DNA of 64,000 nt. Origin: Pseudomonas simiae (GTDB taxonomy: Bacteria; Pseudomonadota; Gammaproteobacteria; Pseudomonadales; Pseudomonadaceae). Made by a program: the position numbers and the translations under genes. Below are positions 37,258-46,700 of the stretch, piece after piece; position 1 is the first letter of the stretch; every line of letters begins with the position of its first letter. The DNA lies in assembly GCF_900111895.1 (NCBI RefSeq), contig NZ_FOKB01000001.1, forward strand, positions 496,001 through 560,000, in the 5' to 3' direction. The notes beneath the pieces were generated by a model that saw only the letters and a program-made list of their open reading frames with translations, had not been told where the DNA came from and did no database searches.

Positions 37258-39687
37258 TTACTGACGTGCGGCGATGATGGCTTCGCCCACGAGCTTCCAT
37301 TTATTGAAGTCGCTGGCGGTATCCAGCTCGCTGGCGTCGAGCAGCATTTGGCTGGCGAGGCGGGTGATGGTGCAGGCTTGCCGGCAGCGCATGATCCAAT
37401 CCAGCTGGTCCATGGACTTGACCCTGTGTGTGGGCAAGGTCTCAGTGAGCGCCCTCAGTTCTTTTTCGTCCCACCCCAACCATTGACTTAGCCGGGTATC
37501 GAGGGTTTGAGACCCGTTGCTGTTGGCGCTCTCGAAATACTCCAATAGGCTGTCCTGTGCCAGGCCATACCTCTCGCAGCAGTCTCTGAAACGCTGCAAC
37601 AGATAGAGCGTGCCCAGGCTCAGCTCGACCAGTTCTGTGGGGGATTTTTCGCTGTCCAGCCAATGGGGGTTGATCAGTAATTGACGCAGTGACGTGCTGT
37701 TAACCGGCAACGGCAACAGCGTGGTGATATCCGGCGCCAGCAGGATCAGGTGGGTGGGCTCAGTGTCCGTTTTTTTGAAATGTAGCCTGTAGTAGCGCTT
37801 AAGCTCATTGCTGTAGAGGGCCGGCGCCGGGTTTTCCAAAAACTCTTGGATGCACGCCTCAAGTCCCTTTGGGAGTAAATCGACCCAGCGCTTGAGCGCC
37901 GGGTTATCAGCGACGGGTTCCAGCAGTAATCGCTGGCGCAACTGCGTAACGCTGGTGTCATTGTCCCTGAGCCAGGTGACGGCCCAATCCAATCGCATGA
38001 GCACATCGAGAAAATCCATCTCGGTGCTTAATGTGGGGTTGGCCAGCTTGCTCCAGGTGGACGGGCCGAGCAGGTCGGCCAGTTGTTTACAGTGCAAGAC
38101 AGAAAGGCCGAAAACCTGGGCAATGCGTGCCAAGCGATAGATCCCGGAGTACGTGACCAGGTTCCTGTGGAGAGGGTTGGGGAACGCGTCTGTCAGCAGT
38201 TGCAGCGAGTCCGGTGTATCACTCAACGCCAACGCGGCGCAAAGCTGCTGGCGGGTATGCGAATCGAAGGTTTGGTCGTCCAGCGGTAACGGTCGCTCGG
38301 ACAACAGTGTGCGATTGAACACCTGATCGAATAAGGCAGGCTCGTTGGCGCTGGCCTGCACGGGTAGGCGATCCAGCCACGCCGAAAATTCCAGCGGCTT
38401 GAGCCTGTAGCGCCCACGAAGGTAGCGGTAGACCCCCAGTGCGCGCAGGGTGGTGTGGCTTATCTGAAGATCGGCGTTGGCTGTGCCCTCAAGCATCATG
38501 GTGCTGACGATCAGCGTATCGAGTTCGGCGAATGGCAGATCGATCCACTTTTGCAGGCGGATCATCCGATGCAGACGGTCGAACCGATCGAGGCTGGTAT
38601 TGAGTAGTGTCGCTGTTTTCCCGTCGGCGGATTGGCCAACCTCTAGCTTGGGCAGGCGGTCTGTGCCATTGACATAGCGGGCACCATAGGTCAGCAACTG
38701 TTTAGACGCCGAGAGGGAGGCATGGGCGGCGAAACTGTTTTGCGCCAGGAGGGCTTGTAACTGGGTAGTGTCCAGCGCCGTACATTTCAGAAAGTCGTCA
38801 AGGTTTTCTGGAGCACTGGGTCTGCCAAAGTAGGTTTCAAACAGTGTGCTTCCCGTGACGTGTGGCTGCGTCAACAGTTCTTGCTGTTGGGGATTCAGTT
38901 CGCTTAGCAGGCATTGCACGTCATTGTTGCGCGCTTTGACCGTGCCATACCGTGTGCTGCCGGCATCGTCAAACGGCAGCCGCTTGCTGATTCGATAATT
39001 CAATTCACCCAAGGCGTGCTGGGTTCCCGACAGTCCCAGGCGGCATTGAAGGTGATGATGGTGGTAAGGCAGTGTCAAGGGGTAGCGTTGCTTGCTGAGC
39101 AGCGCGCGCACCTTCTCCTGCGGGTGATGGAGTTTGATCTGTTTGCGCAACATGTCATCGATCAGCGTCAGCAGCGGGCGCTGGGCAAAGGTCGTGTCGT
39201 GGTCAATCGGTAAATTTTTCAGCTCTGGGCGCCGTTGGCTCAAGAGGATTTTGGTTTTCGTTCCCTTGCCGTTTTTTTCAAGCTGAGTTGCAAAAAGAAA
39301 CAGTGCTCGCAGGTAGGCGACAGGCGAATCGATAGCGGCGATGGCATCGGGGTGGCAGGCATTGCCCCAGTCCTCATTGAGCAGGCTGGGCGCGCTCGGC
39401 TCAAGGTCGCGTTTGCTACGGGCATGAGGGGTGTTCAATGGTTGTTGGTCGTACAGCCATTGCAACTGAGTGGTGTAGGAGCATGCGTTTGTATAAGCCT
39501 GGGCGCCGTCGTCATCATTGTACTGGGCCAGTCGACGGATGAACTCGGCCTCGGGCAGCTCGACGATGTCGAAGACGCTGGTGAAGCGGAGCAGATCCAT
39601 GGCAGTGGTGAAGTCGACCTTCCCAACACTTGGAGTAACGGGCTGTTCCACCAGCCTGGCCAATAACGAACGGTTTAAGGTTTCCAT
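37258..39687 (-). CDS. Tc toxin subunit A, N-terminal part (TcaA-like, VRP1 domain)
   Basis: An 809-residue protein, first gene of the minus-strand Tc operon. Near the N terminus is the VRP1-type segment (TTAMDLLRFTSVFDIVELPEAEFIRRL), as in TcaA/TcdA and SpvA-related proteins; the rest is a mostly helical shell region. Its 809 residues plus the 1624 of the next gene roughly equal one full-length TcdA, so the A subunit here is split in the TcaA/TcaB manner. The ATG at 39687 has AGGAAG about 10 bases upstream. A 67-residue in-frame extension to 39888 is basic and low-complexity, so I excluded it. Divergent from trhO, with promoters in the 235-base gap. Confidence 0.88.
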   Translation of the reverse strand: METLNRSLLARLVEQPVTPSVGKVDFTTAMDLLRFTSVFDIVELPEAEFIRRLAQYNDDDGAQAYTNACSYTTQLQWLYDQQPLNTPHARSKRDLEPSAPSLLNEDWGNACHPDAIAAIDSPVAYLRALFLFATQLEKNGKGTKTKILLSQRRPELKNLPIDHDTTFAQRPLLTLIDDMLRKQIKLHHPQEKVRALLSKQRYPLTLPYHHHHLQCRLGLSGTQHALGELNYRISKRLPFDDAGSTRYGTVKARNNDVQCLLSELNPQQQELLTQPHVTGSTLFETYFGRPSAPENLDDFLKCTALDTTQLQALLAQNSFAAHASLSASKQLLTYGARYVNGTDRLPKLEVGQSADGKTATLLNTSLDRFDRLHRMIRLQKWIDLPFAELDTLIVSTMMLEGTANADLQISHTTLRALGVYRYLRGRYRLKPLEFSAWLDRLPVQASANEPALFDQVFNRTLLSERPLPLDDQTFDSHTRQQLCAALALSDTPDSLQLLTDAFPNPLHRNLVTYSGIYRLARIAQVFGLSVLHCKQLADLLGPSTWSKLANPTLSTEMDFLDVLMRLDWAVTWLRDNDTSVTQLRQRLLLEPVADNPALKRWVDLLPKGLEACIQEFLENPAPALYSNELKRYYRLHFKKTDTEPTHLILLAPDITTLLPLPVNSTSLRQLLINPHWLDSEKSPTELVELSLGTLYLLQRFRDCCERYGLAQDSLLEYFESANSNGSQTLDTRLSQWLGWDEKELRALTETLPTHRVKSMDQLDWIMRCRQACTITRLASQMLLDASELDTASDFNKWKLVGEAIIAARQ

Positions 39688-39835
39688 GTCATCGATCTTC
39701 CTGTGAGCCCAAAGGTGGATCCACTGGGCGACGCAAGACGCTATCACGCAGGTGGCTCGGGCCGAGGTCAGCCAAAGGCGTGAGCGTGTCAGGGAAATAT
39801 CGTTAACGGAGTGTCGATGCGGTGGCGTCGCGGTT

Positions 39836-39845
39836 TTGCTAGAAT
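39836..39845 (+). promoter_or_regulatory. Extended -10 promoter for trhO
   Basis: TTTGCTAGAAT contains a TG-N extended -10 followed by TAGAAT, about 80 bases before the trhO ATG. No good -35 is visible, as is usual for extended -10 promoters. Position fits the divergent gap between the Tc operon and trhO. Confidence 0.45.
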
Positions 39846-39922
39846 GCGCGCCGCGCGACGTGGTTCGCGTTTTTAGCATCCGGTTCACCCCTTACGAGGG
39901 TAGCCACCTGGAGAGAACACCC

Positions 39923-40864
39923 ATGACTCAACCGATTGTCGTGGCGGCACTGTATAAGTTCGTCACCCTCGAAGATTACGTCGCCCTGCGCGAGCCACTG
40001 CTGCAGGCGATGGTCGACAACGGCATCAAAGGCACCTTGCTGATCGCCGAAGAAGGCATCAACGGCACCGTTTCCGGCAGCCGCGAAGGCATTGACGGCC
40101 TGATGGCCTGGCTGAAGAACGACCCGCGCATGGTCGACATCGACCACAAAGAGTCCTACTGCGACGACCAGCCGTTCTACCGCACCAAGGTCAAGCTCAA
40201 GAAAGAGATCGTGACCCTGGGCGTCGAAGGCGTCGATCCGAACAAGAAAGTCGGTACCTATGTCGACCCGAAGGACTGGAACGCGCTGATCAGCGACCCA
40301 GAGGTGCTGTTGATCGACACCCGTAACGACTACGAAGTGTCCATCGGCACCTTTGAAGGCGCGATCGATCCGAAAACCACCAGTTTTCGCGAATTTCCCG
40401 ACTACATCAAAGCCAACTTCGATCCGGCCAAGCACAAGAAAGTCGCCATGTTCTGCACCGGCGGCATTCGCTGCGAGAAAGCGTCGAGCTACATGCTCAG
40501 CGAAGGCTTCGACGAGGTCTATCACCTCAAGGGTGGCATCCTGAAGTACCTCGAAGAGGTGCCGCAGGAAGAAACCAAGTGGCAGGGCGACTGCTTTGTT
40601 TTCGATAATCGCGTGACCGTGCGCCACGACTTGAGTGAAGGCGACTACGATCAATGTCATGCCTGCCGCACACCCGTCAGTGTCGACGACCGCGCCTCCG
40701 AGCATTATGTGGCGGGCATCAGTTGCCCGCATTGCTGGGATAAGCTGCCGGAGAAGACCCGTCGCAGTGCGATCGACCGGCAGAAGCAGATCGAGCTGGC
40801 CAAGGCCCGCAACCTGCCGCACCCGATTGGCTTCAACTACAAGCAAACTCCTTCCGAGGCCTGA
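39923..40864 (+). CDS. trhO: tRNA uridine(34) hydroxylase TrhO (rhodanese family)
   Basis: A 313-residue YceA/TrhO protein that hydroxylates U34 of certain tRNAs, an oxygen-dependent step towards 5-(carboxy)methoxyuridine. The N-terminal acylphosphatase-like region is followed by a rhodanese domain with active Cys178 in [13 protein letters not shown], and a C-terminal zinc-like cluster ([20 protein letters not shown]). I place the start at the ATG at 39923 ([13 protein letters not shown]), which is the conserved family beginning with GGAGAGAACACC upstream; a longer frame from 39752 is unsupported. Its downstream neighbours dsbA-like and ABC genes follow with 3 bases and an 8-base overlap, indicating an operon. 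Confidence 0.93.
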   Translation: MTQPIVVAALYKFVTLEDYVALREPLLQAMVDNGIKGTLLIAEEGINGTVSGSREGIDGLMAWLKNDPRMVDIDHKESYCDDQPFYRTKVKLKKEIVTLGVEGVDPNKKVGTYVDPKDWNALISDPEVLLIDTRNDYEVSIGTFEGAIDPKTTSFREFPDYIKANFDPAKHKKVAMFCTGGIRCEKASSYMLSEGFDEVYHLKGGILKYLEEVPQEETKWQGDCFVFDNRVTVRHDLSEGDYDQCHACRTPVSVDDRASEHYVAGISCPHCWDKLPEKTRRSAIDRQKQIELAKARNLPHPIGFNYKQTPSEA

Positions 40865-40867
40865 GCC

Positions 40868-41503
40868 ATGTCCGCGCGCCTGCTCTATGTAATGGACCCG
40901 ATGTGTTCCTGGTGCTGGGGCTTTGCCCCGGTGGCCAAAGCGTTGGTGGAGCAGGCCCAGGCGGCCGGTGTGGAGCTGCACCTGGTGGTGGGCGGCTTGC
41001 GTACCGGCAGTGGCGCGGCACTGGAGCCGACCACCCGGCGCTACATTCTGGAGCATTGGCAGGCGGTCACTGACGCTACCGGCCAGCCGTTCAAACGTGA
41101 AGGCGCGTTGCCCGACGGTTTTGTGTATGACACGGAGCCGGCGTGCCGGGCAATTGTCACCGCCCGCAGCCTGGCGCCGGATTGCGCCTGGAAGCTGCTG
41201 GGGCTGATCCAGCGTGCGTTCTATGTCGAAGGCCGCGACGTGACCCTCGCCAGCGTGTTGGTGGAACTCGCCGAGCAGGCGGGGATCCCGCGTATCGAGT
41301 TCGCCGGCGAATTCGACCGCGCCGAGCAGCATGCGGCCACGGCGGCCGATTTCACCTGGGTGCAGGACCTGGGCATCGCCGGTTTCCCGACGCTGCTGGC
41401 CGAGCGTAATGGTCAACTGGCCTTGCTGACCAACGGTTACCAGCCGCTGTCCGAGCTGTCGCCTTTGCTGGGCCGATGGCTGGAGCGAGCCACCTGTGCA
41501 TGA
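40868..41503 (+). CDS. DsbA family thioredoxin-fold protein
   Basis: A 211-residue protein of the FrnE/DsbA-like group. The redox motif Cys13-Ser-Trp-Cys16 lies at the end of the first strand (YVMDPMCSWCWGF), and the cis-Pro loop is GIAGFPTL. There is no signal peptide, so it is probably cytosolic, unlike classical DsbA; its substrate is unknown. The gene begins 3 bases after trhO and overlaps the ABC transporter gene, so all three are translated from one message. Confidence 0.88.
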   Translation: MSARLLYVMDPMCSWCWGFAPVAKALVEQAQAAGVELHLVVGGLRTGSGAALEPTTRRYILEHWQAVTDATGQPFKREGALPDGFVYDTEPACRAIVTARSLAPDCAWKLLGLIQRAFYVEGRDVTLASVLVELAEQAGIPRIEFAGEFDRAEQHAATAADFTWVQDLGIAGFPTLLAERNGQLALLTNGYQPLSELSPLLGRWLERATCA

Positions 41504-43298
41504 ACCCGCCCAGCGCACCGATCGCCTGACCTGGGCGGAAATTCGCCGCCTGGCCCTGCGTCACAAGAAATCCCTGTGGATCGCCAACGGCGTCGCCGTG
41601 CTGGCGACCCTGTGCAGCGTACCGATCCCCTTGCTGTTGCCCCTGCTGGTGGATGAAGTACTGCTGGGCCACGGCGACGCAGCCCTCAACGTGATGAACC
41701 ACGCGCTGCCGCTGGGCTGGCAGAAAGCGGCCGGTTATATCGGGCTGATGCTGCTGGTGACCCTGTTCCTGCGCTGCGGCGCATTGGTGTTCAACGTGGT
41801 GCAGGCGCGGCTGTTTGCGCGGCTGGCCAAGGACATCGTGTACCGCATCCGCGTGCGCCTGATCGAGCGGCTCAAGCGTATTTCCCTGGGCGAGTATGAA
41901 AGCCTGGGCAGCGGCACGGTCACCACGCACCTGGTCACCGACCTCGACACGCTGGACAAATTCGTCGGCGAAACACTGAGCCGGTTCCTGGTGGCCATGC
42001 TCACGCTGGTGGGCACTTCGGCGATCCTGGTGTGGATGCATTGGCAACTGGCGCTGCTGATCCTGCTGTTCAATCCGCTGGTGATCTATGCCACGGTGCA
42101 GTTGGGCAAGCGCGTCAAACACCTGAAGAAGCTGGAAAACGACAGCACTTCACGTTTTACCCAGGCCCTGACTGAAACCCTGGACGCGATCCAGGAAGTC
42201 CGCGCTGGCAATCGCCAGGGGTTCTTCCTGGGGCGTCTGGGCCAGCGTGCCCGGGAAGTGCGCGACTACGCGATCCATTCCCAGTGGAAAACCGACGCCT
42301 CCAGCCGCGCCAGTGGTTTGCTGTTCCAGTTCGGTATCGACATCTTTCGCGCAGCGGCCATGCTCACCGTGCTGTTCTCCGACCTGTCCATCGGCCAGAT
42401 GCTCGCGGTGTTCAGTTACCTGTGGTTCATGATTGGCCCGGTGGAACAGTTGCTGAACCTGCAATACGCGTATTACGCGGCGGGCGGGGCGCTGACGCGG
42501 ATCAATGAGTTGCTGGCGCGTGCCGATGAGCCGCAATACGCCGGGGGCGAAGACCCATTCGTTGGGCGTGAGACCGTCGGCATCGAAGTACGTGGACTCA
42601 ATTTCGGTTATGGCGAAGACCTGGTGCTTGACCAGTTGAACCTGGCCATCGCCCCCGGCGAGAAGGTGGCAATCGTCGGCGCCAGCGGCGGTGGCAAAAG
42701 TACCTTGGTGCAACTCTTGCTCGGCCTCTACACGCCCCAGGCCGGGACTATCCGTTTTGGTGGTGCCACCCAGCAGGAAATCGGCCTGGAGACGATTCGC
42801 GAAAATGTCGCCGTGGTGCTGCAACACCCTGCATTGTTCAATGACACCGTGCGCGCCAACCTGACCATGGGCCGTGAGCGCAGTGACCAGGCGTGCTGGC
42901 AGGCACTGGAAATTGCCCAACTGGATGCTACCGTCAAGTCACTGGCCTTGGGCCTGGACAGTGTGGTGGGGCGTTCCGGCGTGCGGTTTTCCGGCGGGCA
43001 GCGTCAGCGCCTGGCGATTGCTCGGATGGTGTTGGCCGAACCGAAGGTCGTGATCCTCGACGAAGCGACTTCCGCCTTGGACGCCGCCACCGAGTACAAC
43101 CTGCATCAGGCGCTCGCACGCTTCCTGAGCGGGCGTACTACACTGATCATTGCCCACCGCCTGTCGGCGGTTAAGCAGGCAGATCGAGTATTGGTGTTCG
43201 ACGGCGGTCACATTGCCGAGGACGGTGATCATCAGCAATTGATTGCCGATGGCGGCTTGTACGCCAAACTCTATGGACACTTGCAACAAGTGCGTTGA
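41496..43298 (+). CDS. ABC transporter, fused permease and ATP-binding protein (MsbA-like exporter type)
   Basis: A 600-residue half-transporter. Residues about 30-310 form a six-helix exporter permease (VAVLATLCSVPIPLLLPLLVDEVLLG...). The C-terminal ATPase has Walker A GASGGGKST (near residue 395), signature RFSGGQRQRLAIARM and Walker B VVILDEATSALDA, with the switch His in IAHRLSA. It presumably works as a homodimer exporting a lipid, peptide or drug; the substrate is not predictable. The start is a GTG at 41496 overlapping the end of the dsbA-like gene by 8 bases; no better start is closer to the first helix. Confidence 0.9.
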   Translation: MHEPAQRTDRLTWAEIRRLALRHKKSLWIANGVAVLATLCSVPIPLLLPLLVDEVLLGHGDAALNVMNHALPLGWQKAAGYIGLMLLVTLFLRCGALVFNVVQARLFARLAKDIVYRIRVRLIERLKRISLGEYESLGSGTVTTHLVTDLDTLDKFVGETLSRFLVAMLTLVGTSAILVWMHWQLALLILLFNPLVIYATVQLGKRVKHLKKLENDSTSRFTQALTETLDAIQEVRAGNRQGFFLGRLGQRAREVRDYAIHSQWKTDASSRASGLLFQFGIDIFRAAAMLTVLFSDLSIGQMLAVFSYLWFMIGPVEQLLNLQYAYYAAGGALTRINELLARADEPQYAGGEDPFVGRETVGIEVRGLNFGYGEDLVLDQLNLAIAPGEKVAIVGASGGGKSTLVQLLLGLYTPQAGTIRFGGATQQEIGLETIRENVAVVLQHPALFNDTVRANLTMGRERSDQACWQALEIAQLDATVKSLALGLDSVVGRSGVRFSGGQRQRLAIARMVLAEPKVVILDEATSALDAATEYNLHQALARFLSGRTTLIIAHRLSAVKQADRVLVFDGGHIAEDGDHQQLIADGGLYAKLYGHLQQVR

Positions 43299-43369
43299 TT
43301 TAGCCTGGGCTGAGCTATCGGAAGCGGATATTCGCGTGCGTATCCAGCAGTGCATGTGCAAGGGACTTC

Positions 43370-45832
43370 ATGAAGCAAAAGCGGACTCTCGGAACGCCAA
43401 AACTGTTGGGCATCGTCTGGCCCTTTATCGCCGTTGTACTGTTCCAGGCATTGTTGGGCTGCGTCAGTCTCTACGTGCTCTCGGCAGTGCGTGGCTATGT
43501 GGCCGGTGAAAGCCTGTGGTCCAAAGGCCAGAAGGACGCCATCTATTACTTGACGCTGTACGCTGATAGCCGCGACGAAACCACTTACCTCAAATATCAG
43601 CAGGCCATTGCCGTGCCTCAGGGCGGCCACGAACTGCGCACTGCCCTGGACCGTCCTACCCCTGACCTGAGCGCCGCACGCCTGGGTATTCTCAAGGGCG
43701 GCAACCACCCGGATGACGTGTCCAACCTGATCTGGCTGTACCTCAACTTTCGTCATTTCAGCTACCTGGAAAAAGCCATCGAGTTGTGGGCAGTGGGCGA
43801 TGGCTACCTGATGCAACTGGATGACCTCGCCCGTGAAATGCACGGCGCGATCACCCGTGATCAGGTCAGCGCCAACGACGTACGCCAGTGGAAAGCACAT
43901 ATCGTTGGCATCAACGAAGGTGTGACGCCGGCCGCCAAGGCGTTCAGTGATGCGTTGGGCGAAGGCTCGCGGATGATCCTGCGGTTGCTGCTGATCACCA
44001 ACCTGGCCACGGCCCTGGGGCTGATCGTGCTGGCACTGTTGCGCACCCATAAGCTGCTGACCCAGCGCCACGCGTTTGCCGACGCCCTGCAACAAGAGAA
44101 AGAGCGTGCGCAGATCACGTTGGAGTCGATTGGCGACGGGGTGATCACCACCGATGTCGACGGCGCCATCACCTACATGAACCCGGCGGCCGAAGCGCTG
44201 ACCCACTGGAATTCGGCCCAGGCTCAAGGTCTGCCCCTGGCTGCGCTGTTCAACCTGCTGGATGACAATGCGCAACCAGACGGCTTTACCCTGATCGAAC
44301 ATATCGTCAAGGGCCAACTCAGCGGCGGCAGCGAGCATTCCAAAACCATCCAGCGCCTGGATGGCAGCACGGTCTCGGTGACGCTGGTGGGCGCGCCGAT
44401 CCGCAGCACCGGCAAGGTCACGGGGGCGGTGCTGGTGTTGCATGACATGACCCAGGAGCGGCAATACATCGCCAACCTGTCCTGGCAGGCGACCCACGAC
44501 GCCCTGACCGGCCTGGCCAACCGTCGCGAATTCGAATTCCGCCTGGAACAGGTACTGCATCCCACCGCCCAGCAGAATGGCGGGCGCCATGCATTGATGT
44601 TCCTAGACCTCGACCAGTTCAAGCTGGTCAACGACACCTGCGGCCACGCGGCGGGGGACGAGTTGCTGCGGCATATCTGTGCGCTGCTGCAGTCGGACCT
44701 GCGCGAAGGCGACACCCTGGCGCGGTTGGGCGGAGATGAATTCGGCATCCTGCTGGAAAACTGCCCGGCGGCGGTGGCAGAAAAGATTGCCGAGAGCCTG
44801 CGCCACACCGTGCAAAACCTGCACTTTGTGTGGAAGGGCCGGCCGTTCATGACCACCGTCAGCATTGGCCTGGTGCACCTGGGGCACACCCCGACCACCT
44901 TGGAAACCTCACTGCGCGCCGCTGACATGGCGTGCTACATGGCCAAGGAAAAGGGCCGCAACCGCGTGCAGGTGTACCACGCCGACGACTCGGAACTGTC
45001 GCTGCGCTTTGGCGAAATGGCCTGGGTGCAGCGCCTGCACATGGCGTTGGAAGAGAACCGGTTCTGCCTGTACGCCCAGGAAATCTCGCCCCTCGGGCAG
45101 ACCAATGGTGGCGATGGGCATATTGAGATCCTACTGCGGCTGCACGACGAGGCCGGACGCATCATCCTGCCCGACAGCTTTATCCCCGCCGCCGAGCGTT
45201 ACGGTCTGATGACGTCCCTGGACCGCTGGGTGGTGGAAAATGTGTTCAAGATCATCAACCGGTGCATGCAGGAGCGGCCGGGGCTTCCCATGGCCATGTG
45301 TGCGATCAACCTGTCAGGCATCACCATTGGGGATGATGACTTCCTCGGTTTTTTACGTGAGAAGTTTCATACATACACTATTCCGCCGGGCATGATCTGT
45401 TTCGAAATAACCGAAACCAGTGCTATTGCAAACTTGGGTAGTGCGATCCGCTTTATTAATGAACTCAAAGCCTTAGGTTGTCATTTCTCGCTGGATGACT
45501 TTTGTGCCGGAATGTCCTCATTCGCCTATCTCAAACATTTACCTGTAGACTTCCTGAAGATCGATGGAAGTTTCGTAAAGGATATGCTGGACGACCCGAT
45601 TAACCGCGCGATGGTCGAAGTGATCAACCACATCGGCCACGTCATGGGTAAGCGCACAATTGCTGAATTTGTCGAGACACCGCAAATCGAACAGGCATTA
45701 CTCGAAATTGGTGTGGATTACGCTCAGGGCTACCTGATTGAACGACCGCAATTGTTTACCTTTGATAGCTTGCAGTGTCGACCTGTGCGGCCGCAGCCTC
45801 TGTTATTCAAGGCGCCCGGCACATTCCGCTGA
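43370..45832 (+). CDS. rbdA: RbdA-like membrane GGDEF-EAL protein (c-di-GMP turnover)
   Basis: An 820-residue inner-membrane sensor. Two transmembrane helices (about residues 12-37 and 202-228) flank a periplasmic sensor domain, followed by a PAS domain (ESIGDGVITTDVDGAITYMNPAAEAL), a GGDEF domain (GGDEF at 454-458, with allosteric I-site REGD five residues before it) and an EAL domain. The EAL signature reads EIL (586-588) within IEILLRL. Other phosphodiesterase residues look intact (NLSG, FEITET, LDDFCAG, DFLKIDGSF, AEFVET, YAQGY). In P. aeruginosa the gene in this neighbourhood, PA0861/RbdA, degrades c-di-GMP and promotes biofilm dispersal; the symbol rests on that remembered synteny and architecture. 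Which activity dominates cannot be read from sequence. Confidence 0.82.
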   Translation: MKQKRTLGTPKLLGIVWPFIAVVLFQALLGCVSLYVLSAVRGYVAGESLWSKGQKDAIYYLTLYADSRDETTYLKYQQAIAVPQGGHELRTALDRPTPDLSAARLGILKGGNHPDDVSNLIWLYLNFRHFSYLEKAIELWAVGDGYLMQLDDLAREMHGAITRDQVSANDVRQWKAHIVGINEGVTPAAKAFSDALGEGSRMILRLLLITNLATALGLIVLALLRTHKLLTQRHAFADALQQEKERAQITLESIGDGVITTDVDGAITYMNPAAEALTHWNSAQAQGLPLAALFNLLDDNAQPDGFTLIEHIVKGQLSGGSEHSKTIQRLDGSTVSVTLVGAPIRSTGKVTGAVLVLHDMTQERQYIANLSWQATHDALTGLANRREFEFRLEQVLHPTAQQNGGRHALMFLDLDQFKLVNDTCGHAAGDELLRHICALLQSDLREGDTLARLGGDEFGILLENCPAAVAEKIAESLRHTVQNLHFVWKGRPFMTTVSIGLVHLGHTPTTLETSLRAADMACYMAKEKGRNRVQVYHADDSELSLRFGEMAWVQRLHMALEENRFCLYAQEISPLGQTNGGDGHIEILLRLHDEAGRIILPDSFIPAAERYGLMTSLDRWVVENVFKIINRCMQERPGLPMAMCAINLSGITIGDDDFLGFLREKFHTYTIPPGMICFEITETSAIANLGSAIRFINELKALGCHFSLDDFCAGMSSFAYLKHLPVDFLKIDGSFVKDMLDDPINRAMVEVINHIGHVMGKRTIAEFVETPQIEQALLEIGVDYAQGYLIERPQLFTFDSLQCRPVRPQPLLFKAPGTFR

Positions 45833-45878
45833 AACATTTGCTGGTCTGTACAATCACACTTAAAAAGGAGCCTTAACA

Positions 45879-46679
45879 GTGATCGACACCTTCATCAGAA
45901 CCGGCCCGCTTATGGAAGCCTCCAGTTATCCGGCCTGGGCTCAGAAACTGATCCTGGACTGTAGCGAGAGCAAGCGCCGCGTTGTCGAACACGAACTGTA
46001 CCAGCGCATGCGCGACAACTCGCTCAGTGCCAAGACCATGCGCCATTACCTGATTGGTGGCTGGCCTGTGGTGGAACAGTTTGCCTTGTACATGGCACAG
46101 AACCTCACCAAGACCAAATTTGCCCGCCATCCTGGGGAGGATATGGCGCGCCGCTGGCTGATGCGCAATATTCGTGTGGAACTCAACCACGCTGACTATT
46201 GGGTGCATTGGTCCCGTGCCCACGGGGTCAGCCTGGAGGACCTGCAGGCCCAGAACGTGCCGCCGGAGTTGCATGCGCTGAGCCATTGGTGCTGGCACAC
46301 CAGCTCCGCCGATTCGCTGATCGTGGCCATTGCCGCGACCAACTATGCGATCGAAGGGGCTACCGGGGAATGGTCCGCCGTGGTGTGTTCGACCGGCGTC
46401 TATGCGGCGGCTTTCCCCGAGGAAGAGCGCAAGCGTGCGATGAAGTGGCTGAAGATGCACGCCCAGTATGACGATGCGCACCCATGGGAAGCGCTGGAAA
46501 TCATCTGCACCCTGGCCGGGATGAACCCGTCCAAGGAATTGCAGACGGAGCTGCGCCAAGCCGTGTGCAAGAGCTACGACTACATGTACCTGTTCCTGGA
46601 AAGCTGCATGCGTCTGGAGAAAGAAAAAGCTCCGGCCGTGGTGCGCGAGCGCCAGGCGCGGGTCGTCAGCGAAGCGTGA
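45879..46679 (+). CDS. TenA/PqqC-like heme-oxygenase-fold protein
   Basis: A 266-residue all-helical protein of the TenA/THI-4/PqqC fold, usually annotated 'TenA family transcriptional regulator' although the family contains thiaminases and metal-dependent oxygenases. Metal-ligand-like residues are seen in RVELNHADYWVHW and HWCWHTSSADS, and ATNYAIEGATGEWS is the conserved helix. AAAGGAG is 8 bases before the GTG at 45879, supporting that start over the ATG 33 bases later. It sits downstream of the rbdA-like gene with a 46-base gap, an order I recall from P. aeruginosa. Function unproven. Confidence 0.75.
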   Translation: MIDTFIRTGPLMEASSYPAWAQKLILDCSESKRRVVEHELYQRMRDNSLSAKTMRHYLIGGWPVVEQFALYMAQNLTKTKFARHPGEDMARRWLMRNIRVELNHADYWVHWSRAHGVSLEDLQAQNVPPELHALSHWCWHTSSADSLIVAIAATNYAIEGATGEWSAVVCSTGVYAAAFPEEERKRAMKWLKMHAQYDDAHPWEALEIICTLAGMNPSKELQTELRQAVCKSYDYMYLFLESCMRLEKEKAPAVVRERQARVVSEA

Positions 46680-46700
46680 TGTAACGGTGATGGCGGGGGC

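Noticed and set aside
39688..39888. 67-residue N-terminal extension of the TcaA-like gene
   Set aside because: The extension is basic, low in family character, and ends where a good ribosome-binding site serves the ATG at 39687, which gives the conserved VRP1-type start.
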